This document shows positions 18,388 to 26,389 of a stretch of 64,000 bases of DNA, one piece after another. A program made the position numbers and the translations under genes. The notes under the pieces were generated by a model. The model was given only the letters and a program-made list of their open reading frames with translations, was not told the DNA's origin and made no database searches. The stretch comes from Desulfuromonadaceae bacterium (GTDB lineage Bacteria > Desulfobacterota > Desulfuromonadia > Geobacterales > Pseudopelobacteraceae). Location: contig JAQTRC010000004.1 of the NCBI GenBank assembly GCA_028712665.1, positions 1 to 64,000 of the forward strand, in the 5' to 3' direction. Position 1 is the stretch's first letter; each line of letters starts with the position of its first letter.

Positions 18388-19323
18388 CTACATGTTTTCA
18401 ATTTCCTTCATCTGGATATCATAGCACTCGGGGCATATTCCGTGGCTGAACGTGGCTTCGGAATGGTTCGAGATGTACTGCTCCAGTTGATGCCAACTCT
18501 TCTCGTCGTCACGTATTTTCTTGCACCAGGAGCAGATTGGGATGATCCCTTCAAGCTGCTTGACGCTTGCCAGCGCATCTTCCAGTTGCTCGACCTTTTC
18601 GGCAAGGCTCTGTTGAACTTCTTTTATGAGTCCGGTCGCCTTTCTGATCACCAGGTAAGAACAGGCAAAAACTAACAACAGGATAGCAGTCAACCAAATC
18701 AGCGTAACCGCGACGATATGGAGGATCTCTTTCCTGTAGTCGGTAACATCTGTGTATATCTCGAAGACACCGATTGTCTTGTTTCCAGGACTAATGGGAA
18801 TGTATGTCTCGACCACTGAGACATTGAACTTAGCCTCTTCCGACAGGTCGAGCATCCGGTCTTTTTTTTCCATGTGGGAATCAACCTCTCCCATCAAGGC
18901 CCTTTTTAATCGCCAGTTGTCGCTATCGACCATGCCCATTATCTTCGGATCGGAGCTGTAAATAATTTCTTTGGATGGAGAATATATCTTGATTTTGAGG
19001 ATGTCGAAGTTACGGAGATAGCTCCGAAAATATCGATCGATCAGAGGTGTGTTCGCTTGAACCGAATGCAGCAATCGATATTTCCCGTCGCTGTCCAAGG
19101 AGGCCAGAGCATCTCTCTGTTGCTCATACATCACCCGACTGACCTTTATGGCGGTTTCCCGGGCGTCCCGTATAACCTCCTGTGAAGATATCTGGTAGAC
19201 GGCAATCGTCGAAAGTGTCAGGATGACCATTATGGAGGCGCTGGCTATACGCACTAAAGCGGGGAGCAATGCATCCGGATCGTTAAAATTCGGGAACTTG
19301 AAAATACGCCGGGCAAAAAGCAC
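18388..19323 (-). CDS. Two-TM periplasmic sensor with C-terminal Cys/His motif
   Basis: A 311-aa membrane protein: helix at about 24-46, a periplasmic sensor-like domain (47-200) and a second helix at 205-230, then a short coiled coil (SLAEKVEQLEDALASVKQLEG). The C-terminus has CSWC (Cys264, Cys267) and HGICPEC (His294, Cys297, Cys300), a motif I recognise at the ends of PAS, response-regulator and GGDEF proteins of this group, probably binding metal or heme. No kinase, cyclase or chemotaxis output domain is present. GTG start with AGAGGA site. It is the last gene of the small-gene row driven by a predicted sigma-54 promoter. Confidence 0.75.
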   Translation of the reverse strand: MLFARRIFKFPNFNDPDALLPALVRIASASIMVILTLSTIAVYQISSQEVIRDARETAIKVSRVMYEQQRDALASLDSDGKYRLLHSVQANTPLIDRYFRSYLRNFDILKIKIYSPSKEIIYSSDPKIMGMVDSDNWRLKRALMGEVDSHMEKKDRMLDLSEEAKFNVSVVETYIPISPGNKTIGVFEIYTDVTDYRKEILHIVAVTLIWLTAILLLVFACSYLVIRKATGLIKEVQQSLAEKVEQLEDALASVKQLEGIIPICSWCKKIRDDEKSWHQLEQYISNHSEATFSHGICPECYDIQMKEIENM

Positions 19324-19391
19324 TATGATTCCTCTAAAATGTAAGCTTCTTTTGATACGATCCCATGTTACCTGCCAGTTTTATAAAAGCT

Positions 19392-19580
19392 TCATTCTCG
19401 AGTAACGTAAAATTTCAAGGCTTCACGCATGATGTCAGAGACACTCTTCCGGTTGTACTCCATAAGAGTCTCCAGATGCCTTCGACTCTCCTCGCTGATT
19501 CTTATGGAGATTACATTGTACCTTGGCTTCCGGCCCGATTTGCCCATCGGTTTGCGCTTATCATTAGTCACGGATTCCAT
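19392..19580 (-). CDS. Ribbon-helix-helix (CopG/Arc-type) DNA-binding protein
   Basis: A 62-aa protein with a basic N-terminus and a ribbon-helix-helix fold: strand NVISIRIS (about 23-30), helix EESRRHLETLMEYN and helix SVSDIMREALKFYVT. RHH proteins bind DNA as dimers and often act as antitoxins or autoregulators. No toxin-like partner is recognisable nearby. Its ATG lies one base after the stop of the 31-aa membrane peptide, so translation is probably coupled. It could bind the palindrome over the predicted sigma-54 start site; that is speculation. Confidence 0.75.
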   Translation of the reverse strand: MESVTNDKRKPMGKSGRKPRYNVISIRISEESRRHLETLMEYNRKSVSDIMREALKFYVTRE

Positions 19581-19581
19581 G

Positions 19582-19677
19582 CTATTCGTTCTGTTTTTTA
19601 TAGTAGCTTATATACTGAAAACCGAACACGATAAGGCCCACAGCCACCAGTGCCAGAAATCCATATACCAATATCAT
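19582..19677 (-). CDS. 31-aa single-helix membrane peptide
   Basis: A tiny reading frame, ATG to TAG, encoding a peptide with one hydrophobic helix (LVYGFLALVAVGLIVFGF) and a Lys/Gln tail. A GGGG stretch lies about nine bases upstream. Next to it is a similar 30-aa gene, and the RHH gene begins one base after its stop. Size and topology are like KdpF/CcoQ/CydX-type accessory peptides of membrane complexes, but the partner is unknown. Supported by position, composition and the tight junction, not by any family match. Confidence 0.5.
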   Translation of the reverse strand: MILVYGFLALVAVGLIVFGFQYISYYKKQNE

Positions 19678-19730
19678 TGCATCAACCCCGCTTTTATCAT
19701 TTCGATTACGGCCACGTCAGTAACCGGATA

Positions 19731-19823
19731 TCATGGCTGCCCGTTTCGGTAAGTAAAATAACAGTAGAACTGGTAAGCAGAGACGGCCCCGGCGAACAGT
19801 GACACAATTCCAAAAACAATCAT
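19731..19823 (-). CDS. 30-aa single-helix membrane peptide
   Basis: A second tiny frame, ATG to TGA, with a hydrophobic helix at residues 2-18 followed by an aromatic-rich tail (YQFYCYFTY). An AAAGGGAG ribosome site lies 7 bases before the ATG, which is better than most predicted for such short frames. It starts 24 bp after the stop of the Cys-rich gene and precedes the 31-aa peptide by 53 bp. Same caveats as for that gene. Confidence 0.55.
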   Translation of the reverse strand: MIVFGIVSLFAGAVSAYQFYCYFTYRNGQP

Positions 19824-19847
19824 TTTAAGGCTCCCTTTCGTCCAAAA

Positions 19848-20063
19848 TTATTGCACTGCCACATCAATATTTTCTCTCTTTTTACGGTATATATTGCAGG
19901 ATTTGTATTCACCCGCGCAGAAGGCAAGCATTTTGGGGATTTTCATGCTTGAAATATTCACACAGTAACACTCAGGGAATTGTCTCCCCATAAATGTGCA
20001 CCAACTGGAGTAACCGGGATCGGTAAATTCCGAGTCGATCGAGACATCTGCTCTTCTGCTCAT
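19848..20063 (-). CDS. Cys-rich small soluble protein of unknown function
   Basis: A 71-aa protein, start set at the ATG preceded by an excellent AGAGGA site (spacing 7); a longer frame opening 36 codons upstream would overlap the promoter. Five cysteines occur in one 34-residue stretch: WC, CYC, C and C, with aromatic neighbours, suggesting disulfides or a metal/Fe-S site. I recognise no family. It is the first gene of the row downstream of the predicted sigma-54 promoter, so it is probably the most strongly expressed. Confidence 0.65.
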   Translation of the reverse strand: MSRRADVSIDSEFTDPGYSSWCTFMGRQFPECYCVNISSMKIPKMLAFCAGEYKSCNIYRKKRENIDVAVQ

Positions 20064-20097
20064 AATTTTCCTCTGATACGCATCTTTAAAAAACAGC

Positions 20098-20114
20098 TGC
20101 TCAATTGCTGAGCA
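20098..20114 (-). promoter_or_regulatory. Palindrome over the predicted sigma-54 start region
   Basis: TGCTCA-ATTGC-TGAGCA (6-bp perfect arms, 5-bp centre) overlaps the -12 element and reaches the predicted start site. This is where a repressor would act; the RHH protein encoded downstream is a candidate ligand, by inference only. Confidence 0.35.
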
Positions 20115-20126
20115 AAAGGGATGCCA
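20111..20126 (-). promoter_or_regulatory. Sigma-54 (-24/-12) promoter for the small-gene row
   Basis: Minus strand TGGCATCCCTTTTGCT matches the consensus TGGCAC-N5-TTGCW, with GG and GC separated by exactly 10 bases. Predicted start near 20100, about 37 bases before the Cys-rich gene. The gene just upstream on the same strand encodes a sigma-54 activator, which supports the call. Confidence 0.75.
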
Positions 20127-20177
20127 TGCCAGTTTCATATTGAAATAACTGCATATTTTCAAATTTACCAAATTGTG

Positions 20178-20230
20178 GGGTATGCAAAATGCGCAGCAGG
20201 AGAGTGCAAAGGGTAGGCAAAATGATCAGC
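20178..20230 (-). promoter_or_regulatory. Paired direct repeats, candidate activator (enhancer) sites
   Basis: GGGTATGCAAAATGCGCAGC (20178-20197) and GGGTAGGCAAAATGATCAGC (20211-20230) agree at 17 of 20 positions with a 33-bp period, three helical turns. They lie about 50-105 bp upstream of the -24 element, where NtrC-type activators bind. A small TTTCA-TAT-TGAAA palindrome (20133-20145) lies between. Confidence 0.6.
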
Positions 20231-20231
20231 T

Positions 20232-20399
20232 CTAGGAGTCTGACGGACTTAGGAAATCGTAGCGAAAATCAGGCTGGGCGAGAGCAGATTTTGTCGGTTT
20301 TGAAGGTCAATAGCCGTTCTATTGACCGATAAAGCGGCGAAATATGATCCGTTCAGACGGATTTGCAGTAGATTTCTCCTAAGTCCGACAGGCTCCTAG
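20232..20399. mobile_element. 168-bp MITE-like element with terminal inverted repeats
   Basis: The ends match as inverted repeats: CTAGGAGTCTGACGGACTTAGGA on the left and its near-complement TCCTAAGTCCGACAGGCTCCTAG on the right, extending to GAAATC/GATTTC. Inside lie further palindromic blocks (GGTCAATAG...CTATTGACC) but no frame. The right end supplies the TAG stop codon of the response regulator gene. The CTAG boundary is a plausible target site. No transposase is present in the window. Confidence 0.75.
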
Positions 20400-21745
20400 A
20401 TGTTGTATCTGGCAAGCATCCGCTTGAAACTGCTGTAATCGACATCCAAGAGGCGGGCGGCTTCCATTTTCTTGCCGCCGGAGGCGGCCAGAGCCTGTTG
20501 AACGGCCTGGCGTTTGATCTCTTCAAGTGTCTGCAGGGTCAAAGCTTGATCTTGGGACGCTGCCGGACGGAATTTTTCAAGTATATTGTCCAGATCTTTG
20601 CAAGTGATGGCTTCACCTGCAAAGAGAACAGCGCGTTTAATGACGCTCTTCAATTCCCGCACATTCCCTGGCCACTTATGGCGGCTAAGCAGCATGATCG
20701 CGTCCGGGGTTACGCGGGGAGGAATCCGGTCCAGCTCCAGCGAGGCCTCATTGAGAAACGCCCTCGCCAGAACCGGAATATCTTCAACTCTATCACGCAG
20801 AGGCGGTAATGTGATCACAAGGCCGCCAAGCCTGTAATAGAGGTCCTCCCGGAAATTTCCCGTTCTCGCCTCATGAAGGAGTTCGCGGTTGCTTGCTGCG
20901 ATGATGCGTATATCGGCAGCGACCGGCTTTATCCCGCCGACGGGGTAAAATCGTTTCTGTTCGACGGCATAGAGAATCTTGGCCTGGATAGCTGGCGGCG
21001 CGCAATCGACATCGTCAAGAAAAAGCGTTCCGCCGCCGGCTTCCTCGAAAAGACCTCTCTTGGCTGAAACCGCACCTGTGAAGGCCCCCTTGACATGCCC
21101 GAACAATTCACTCTCAACCAATGATTCCGGAAGAGATCCCAGATTGACTGTAATAAATGGCTGATGCCTTCGCCGGCTTAATCCATGTATCAGAGATGCA
21201 AGATGGGATTTGCCCACACCGGTTTCACCCTGAAGGATTAGTGAATAATCAGTTGTCGAGATGCGCTTCGCCTGCTCGATGACATCCAGCATTGCAGGGC
21301 TGTTCCCGAGCAGCAGTTCCAGCGACGCCTGTTCGCCCTGCCTCGCCTTGTCCAGTTCGGCTCTCTGAAGAATAGGGGTAGCAGCCCGTGAGATCGTCTC
21401 GACTAGTTTTCTGCAATCAATCGGCTTGCGGACATAAGCTGATACTCCGAGTTCGATAGCTTTGAGAAGATAATCCGTCTCCGTGAAGGCGGTGCAGAGG
21501 ATTACCGGCGTATCCGGAGCTATTTTACGGATCCGCATTGTCATGTCGAGGCCGTCCATCAGTGGCATCATTATGTCGCTCACGACGACATCGGGGCGTT
21601 CCCTGGAAAAAATATCCAGAGCCTCATTGCCGTTGGCAGCTGTAAATACAGGCTCAAAGCGCATCGAAAGCACAATTGCGATCCGTTCCCTAAGTTTCGG
21701 TTCATCCTCAACATAAAGAATTTTCAACCGGATTTTGTCAGTCAT
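20396..21745 (-). CDS. NtrC-family sigma-54-dependent response regulator
   Basis: A 449-aa activator: receiver domain (1-120, phospho-acceptor Asp57 in VSDIMMP), AAA+ domain (about 140-370) with Walker A GETGVGKS and the sigma-54 contact loop GAFTGA, and a C-terminal Fis-type helix-turn-helix (about 405-449). The start overlaps the upstream kinase gene by 8 bp, so the two are cognate. It probably binds the repeats at 20178-20230 and turns on the small-gene row downstream. The TAG stop is contributed by the MITE-like element, so the last residues may differ from relatives. Confidence 0.93.
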   Translation of the reverse strand: MTDKIRLKILYVEDEPKLRERIAIVLSMRFEPVFTAANGNEALDIFSRERPDVVVSDIMMPLMDGLDMTMRIRKIAPDTPVILCTAFTETDYLLKAIELGVSAYVRKPIDCRKLVETISRAATPILQRAELDKARQGEQASLELLLGNSPAMLDVIEQAKRISTTDYSLILQGETGVGKSHLASLIHGLSRRRHQPFITVNLGSLPESLVESELFGHVKGAFTGAVSAKRGLFEEAGGGTLFLDDVDCAPPAIQAKILYAVEQKRFYPVGGIKPVAADIRIIAASNRELLHEARTGNFREDLYYRLGGLVITLPPLRDRVEDIPVLARAFLNEASLELDRIPPRVTPDAIMLLSRHKWPGNVRELKSVIKRAVLFAGEAITCKDLDNILEKFRPAASQDQALTLQTLEEIKRQAVQQALAASGGKKMEAARLLDVDYSSFKRMLARYNI

Positions 21746-23678
21746 CTGCCTCCACCTCTTCCGGAAATTCTTTCGGGATTTCTATCCTGAATACAGTGCC
21801 GTCAGGCCCGCTTCTGAAGCTGAGCTCTCCTCCCATGCTCTCTTCAATGATAAGTTTGGCCATGTACAGTCCTATGCCGGTCCCCTTATCCGCCTTGCTG
21901 GTGAAATAAGGCTCAAATACCTTGTCGTAATATTCCGCCGGTATTCCTCCCCCATCATCTCTTACTTCGACAACAATATTCTCTCCTTCGACTGAGAGGC
22001 GGATCAAAACCTGGCCAATGAAACCATCCCGTTTTATATTTGAGCGTTTATCGATTATCGAATCGAATGAATTACTGACGAGATTGAGAACCGCCTGTTT
22101 GAATTCATTCTGATACCCACTGATCTCCAATACACAATCCCCCAAATTATCAATTATTTCAATGCGTACACCGGAGTTTGCAAACTGTGGAGACACAAGC
22201 AACACAGCCTCTCCAACCTTTTCTTTGAGCTCGAATCGCTCAATTGTTTTTTCGAGGTTAAAGAAATTCCTGAAATCCTCAATGGTATCCGACATATACT
22301 CTAACTGCATTTGCGCATCTGACTCGGCATTTTTCAGGAATTCGTCATCAATGCACTTCTCCTCCCAGGCCATTCTGATACCCTGAACCGTTGCCCCGAG
22401 CGTTGCCAATGGTTGACGCCACTGATGGGCAATGGCCCCGATCATCTCGCCAATCGCTGCAAGGCGGTCATGGCGCGCCAATATCCGCTCATGTTTCAGG
22501 CGCTTCTCCATTTCCAGTTCGACCCTGTCCAGCAGTTCCTTGTTCAAATCTTGAAGCTCTCTCTCGCTTCTGCGAAGAGCAAATTCTCTTTCGGCCAGTT
22601 GAGCTGCCATTTCGTCAAAAGAGCGGGCCAATTCTCCCAACTCACCTCCTTTGACAATCTCAAAAACCCTGACGTTCAGATCGCCTGAAGCGAGAAGCCT
22701 TGAAGCCTCCTGCAATTTATTTATACGTCGAACGAAGCAATAATTGCCGATCGGTATGGCCAAGGCAATTGCGGCCAACAAATAAAGGAAGAGAGTGGCA
22801 ATGCTTTTATGCTGGGCGCTTCTTGCTTTATCAAGCAGTCCCTGAAGAGGGACGCTCGCACGAATGTATATGTAAGGAGATTCTTCACCAGACAACTGCA
22901 GCTTGCGATAAGAGACAACCCGCTTTTCATTGTTAATATCGAAATCAATGAACGTGTCTCTATCCTTGCCATTTTTCATCCTGAGAAACCGCTCTCTTGC
23001 GAGTTCAGTTCCAATCAATTTATCAGGATTCATGTTGCTGTATATGATTAAACCGTTGTGGTCTATGAAGTTGAGGGATACTCCTTTCGGAGTATCCTGC
23101 TGTTTTAGCAAGTTGTCGTATATATTGAAATTTAAATTGCAGGCAATGACTCCGTCAAAAACTCCGTCAACGTTATAAACGGGATAACCAAAACCTATGG
23201 TGGCTTTGGCCGAAATGCTCCCTACAACATATTCCCCGGATGAGAACCGCCTCGTTTTCAAAACATTATTGAAAGTGCGTCTCTTCTCCAGGGAAAATGA
23301 TTTTGTCATCGGCAATGCTGAAGCCCATACATTTCCCTTCCGGTCGGTTATGACGATATTGCCGAAATGTCGGCTCTTCAAGTTTATGTCCCGCAGCAGA
23401 ACAGTGGTAGTGGTTTCGTTATGTCTTTTTATATCAGGTATTTGCGCCAACGTAGTCATCAATTGTTCGGCATTGCCGGCCAAATCATACTGCGTCATGG
23501 CAATATTGTAGGCCAGTCTTCTCGCTTCATTAAATCCTCTCCTGACAGCATCGTCGCGCTGTATTGTTCCGGTATGGATAATCAGGCCGATGGCAGGGAG
23601 GGCTATCAGGAGTGCAAGGAGAAGCAGGTGTGTTCTCAGTGGGAGGGACAAATAATAAATGAGCAATGATTTTCTCAT
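21738..23678 (-). CDS. Periplasmic-sensing histidine kinase
   Basis: A 646-aa membrane kinase: helix at about 16-36, a large periplasmic Cache-like sensor domain (37-290), helix near 295-315, HAMP (about 318-372), coiled coil, then a HisKA-like domain with the phospho-acceptor in AHQWRQPLATLG and an HATPase with N box LVSNSFDSI and G boxes DDGGGIP and GTGIGLYMAK. This HQWRQPL type is common in delta- and epsilonproteobacteria. Its stop overlaps the response regulator start. Cache domains usually sense small carboxylates or amino acids; the ligand is unknown here. Confidence 0.92.
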   Translation of the reverse strand: MRKSLLIYYLSLPLRTHLLLLALLIALPAIGLIIHTGTIQRDDAVRRGFNEARRLAYNIAMTQYDLAGNAEQLMTTLAQIPDIKRHNETTTTVLLRDINLKSRHFGNIVITDRKGNVWASALPMTKSFSLEKRRTFNNVLKTRRFSSGEYVVGSISAKATIGFGYPVYNVDGVFDGVIACNLNFNIYDNLLKQQDTPKGVSLNFIDHNGLIIYSNMNPDKLIGTELARERFLRMKNGKDRDTFIDFDINNEKRVVSYRKLQLSGEESPYIYIRASVPLQGLLDKARSAQHKSIATLFLYLLAAIALAIPIGNYCFVRRINKLQEASRLLASGDLNVRVFEIVKGGELGELARSFDEMAAQLAEREFALRRSERELQDLNKELLDRVELEMEKRLKHERILARHDRLAAIGEMIGAIAHQWRQPLATLGATVQGIRMAWEEKCIDDEFLKNAESDAQMQLEYMSDTIEDFRNFFNLEKTIERFELKEKVGEAVLLVSPQFANSGVRIEIIDNLGDCVLEISGYQNEFKQAVLNLVSNSFDSIIDKRSNIKRDGFIGQVLIRLSVEGENIVVEVRDDGGGIPAEYYDKVFEPYFTSKADKGTGIGLYMAKLIIEESMGGELSFRSGPDGTVFRIEIPKEFPEEVEADD

Positions 23679-23786
23679 GCGAGCTTTCCTGAAAATCCGA
23701 CTGCGGAATAATATGCTAGACAGCTGTTTATTTATTAATCAGAGCGATTCAACTGGACTAATTTGGTCACTAGGTTACAAGGCCGC

Positions 23787-26054
23787 TCAGCCAGAAATGC
23801 CCTCCATGACCGCTCGGCTCAGGTCTATCATGTTATATGGTTTCTTTATGAATCCCTTTGCGCCAAACTCAACAAGTTCCTGGGTTGTTCCCTCACGGTG
23901 AAATCCGGAGCAGATCAGCACCCGCACATCCGGGTCTATTTCCAACAGCTTAAGATATGTTTCTTTCCCATTCATTTTGGGCATGATCATGTCAAGTATC
24001 ACCAGGGAAATCAGATCTCTGTGATGAGCGTAAAGCTCCAGAGCCTGATAACCATCTTCAGCCAAATAAACAGTGTAGCCGAGTTCCGTAAGAAGGTCAT
24101 GGCCCATACTCCGAATCATCTCTTCGTCATCAACCAGTAAAATACAGCTGGTACCGTGGACAACCCCTTCTTTCGACAGCGCAGCCTCTGACTCTGCACT
24201 GCTGAGCGGGATGAACACATTGAATACAGTCCCTTGGCCAGGCTCGCTGCAAACATTGATGCTTCCGTTATGATCCCTGACTGTGCCGTAGACAGCTGCC
24301 AGACCCAGTCCAGTGCCTTTGCCTGTTTCCTTGGTTGTAAAAAATGGTTCAAATATCCGTTCTATGATCTCTTTTGGTATGCCTACTCCGGTATCCGACA
24401 CTGAAATCTGCAGATACCTTCCGGGGGTAACAGAACCCTGGTTATATTTGCAGTAAGCATCATCCAGAGTAACTTCCGAAGTGGAGTAGGTGAGAGTGCC
24501 CCCTTCCGGCATCGCGTCACGGGCATTGACTCCCATATTCAGCAGCGCATTCTGCAGGAGCGTTGAATCGCCAATGACGGTCGGGTTTGCAGCATCCAGT
24601 CTGGTTACAAGATCGATACGTTTATCGATGGTTCGCTCCAGAAGGCCGATAACTGCGGCTATCACCTCATTGATATCAACCGGGATGTTCTCGGTTTTCC
24701 CTTTTCGTGAGAAGGCCAGCAGATCCATTGTAAGTTCTGCCGAGTGAGTGGCTGCGTTCAGAATTGTATCGACCATTTTCATATTTCTGTCTTCGTCTGA
24801 CAACCGGAACTTCAATAGTTCCGCCGCCGACATGATAGCGGTCAGCATGTTGTTGAAATCGTGAGCAACCCCACCTGCCAACTGGCCAAGAACATCCATC
24901 TTTTGAGTATGGCGCAGCTGCTCTTCCGACCGCTTTCGTTCGGTGATATCCTGAAAGCTCCAGATAGAACCTTCCTCCAGATTCTGAGGGTTTACCGCCT
25001 GACCGACAAGATTGCACCAGAACAGTGCACCGTCCTTCTTTTTCATCATCAGATCTTCTGAATAGATGCTGCCTAATGCAATTGTTGAATACGCTTTTTC
25101 TCCTGTATATTCAAACGATTCGTTGTCAACATAGTACACCGAAGTATCCATATATTGTGTTTCTCCGACTTCATAGGCAAACATCGAACAATGTGCAGGG
25201 TTGGCCCAGAGCACTTTTCGGTTTTTGACAAAGATGATCCCGACGGAAGAGCTGTTCAGAATTATCTGCTGCTCGTTTGCCAGCTTCCTGTACTTTTCCT
25301 CGCTATCTTTCAGTAACTTACGGCTGGCCTCGTAATCTTCGATCTGTACGCGCAGCATCTCTTCGGTCACCAGAAGTTCATCATTTTGATCACGCAGTGA
25401 TTCTTCGTTAACCTGCAACTCTTCATTCTGTTCCTGAAGCGTCTCCTTGAGCTCAAGCAACTCTTCTCCAATGCGATGTCTTCTCTGTCGGCCAGCGATC
25501 AGGCTTCCCAAAAGTGCGGTACATACGGGATAGATTATTATGACCGGCAGGGTTAGGGTGCTTATGGTTTTTAGAATGGATCTCAGTGGCAGCAGGATCA
25601 TGCATATAATCATGGCGATATGTACTACCACGCCAAACAGGTACAATTCGGAGAGCGACAACTCTTTTGAATCGCGTAATCGGAAATGTCTCCAGACCAG
25701 ACCAATCAGTCCGGAAGAAATTATGGTGGCAACACCCATGAGCGCACCTCCGCCTCCGAGACTTAGCCGGTAGGCGCCGGTTATTGCTATTACCAGGAGT
25801 GTGGGTATTGCACCGAAGAAAAGTCCTGTCAGTCCGAGGAGGATGGTGCGGGCATCAAAAATAATGCCGGCTTCCCACTTGACGGGAGTAAGCATGAGGA
25901 AAATGGCTATGCCGCCGATTATAAGTCCGGCGGTTATCTGGTTCAGGAGAGGGGCAGTTGTTCGCTTCTCGCGGGAGAGAATATCGTAAATCAAGCCGAG
26001 AGACAAAAGCAGAGCGGCATTGTTGATAAGACCTATGAAAATGTTTTCGTTCAT
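23787..26054 (-). CDS. Hybrid histidine kinase with LytS-like 5TM domain
   Basis: A 755-aa protein: an N-terminal five-to-six-helix 5TMR-LYT domain (1-200; [31 protein letters not shown]), a heptad coiled coil (200-255), a PAS domain (about 258-380), HisKA with HDFNNML near 400, HATPase ([18 protein letters not shown]), and a C-terminal receiver domain (Asp in [14 protein letters not shown] near 684). No output domain or neighbouring response regulator is in operon with it. LytS-type domains respond to membrane potential or small ligands in relatives. The upstream gap holds a tRNA remnant. Confidence 0.92.
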   Translation of the reverse strand: MNENIFIGLINNAALLLSLGLIYDILSREKRTTAPLLNQITAGLIIGGIAIFLMLTPVKWEAGIIFDARTILLGLTGLFFGAIPTLLVIAITGAYRLSLGGGGALMGVATIISSGLIGLVWRHFRLRDSKELSLSELYLFGVVVHIAMIICMILLPLRSILKTISTLTLPVIIIYPVCTALLGSLIAGRQRRHRIGEELLELKETLQEQNEELQVNEESLRDQNDELLVTEEMLRVQIEDYEASRKLLKDSEEKYRKLANEQQIILNSSSVGIIFVKNRKVLWANPAHCSMFAYEVGETQYMDTSVYYVDNESFEYTGEKAYSTIALGSIYSEDLMMKKKDGALFWCNLVGQAVNPQNLEEGSIWSFQDITERKRSEEQLRHTQKMDVLGQLAGGVAHDFNNMLTAIMSAAELLKFRLSDEDRNMKMVDTILNAATHSAELTMDLLAFSRKGKTENIPVDINEVIAAVIGLLERTIDKRIDLVTRLDAANPTVIGDSTLLQNALLNMGVNARDAMPEGGTLTYSTSEVTLDDAYCKYNQGSVTPGRYLQISVSDTGVGIPKEIIERIFEPFFTTKETGKGTGLGLAAVYGTVRDHNGSINVCSEPGQGTVFNVFIPLSSAESEAALSKEGVVHGTSCILLVDDEEMIRSMGHDLLTELGYTVYLAEDGYQALELYAHHRDLISLVILDMIMPKMNGKETYLKLLEIDPDVRVLICSGFHREGTTQELVEFGAKGFIKKPYNMIDLSRAVMEGISG

Positions 26055-26236
26055 TTATATTACCAGGACACGATAGATATTTATCTGCGTTAGCATAAAA
26101 TAAAGATATTTAACAACTATACCATTTTTAGGATACAGTAAACTTGATTGTTTTAGATTGAAATGAATGCAAGTTATTTTTATCATTCATAAAACAAAAA
26201 CACCCACAATTAATCATTGTAAGTGTCTGTTATTAT

Positions 26237-26280
26237 TGGTGCACACTATAGGACTCGAGCCTATCACCTGCCAGCTAAGT
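26237..26280 (-). pseudogene. tRNA 3'-end remnant
   Basis: On the minus strand the sequence reads like the end of a tRNA: a T-arm ATAGG-CTCGAGT-CCTAT, a 3' acceptor strand AGTGTGC and encoded ACCA. Before it, TTAGCTGGCAG resembles a D-arm fused straight on, so the anticodon arm seems deleted. No 5' acceptor partner GCACACT is found. It could be an old tRNA relic or an attachment-site scar. The rest of the 26055-26389 gap shows nothing clear. Confidence 0.45.
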
Positions 26281-26389
26281 AATTCAGCACTAAAATCATG
26301 CTGCGACCGCTTGAACCAGCGCTATTCCGGAATGTCCCAAATTATTATCTGATGATATCAGTCTAATGCTTCAGCCAGCCAAGATCATA

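Noticed and set aside
26167-26352. Frame with an IGLEPITCQL stretch
   Set aside because: The antisense reading of the tRNA remnant; it was useful only as a pointer to that remnant.
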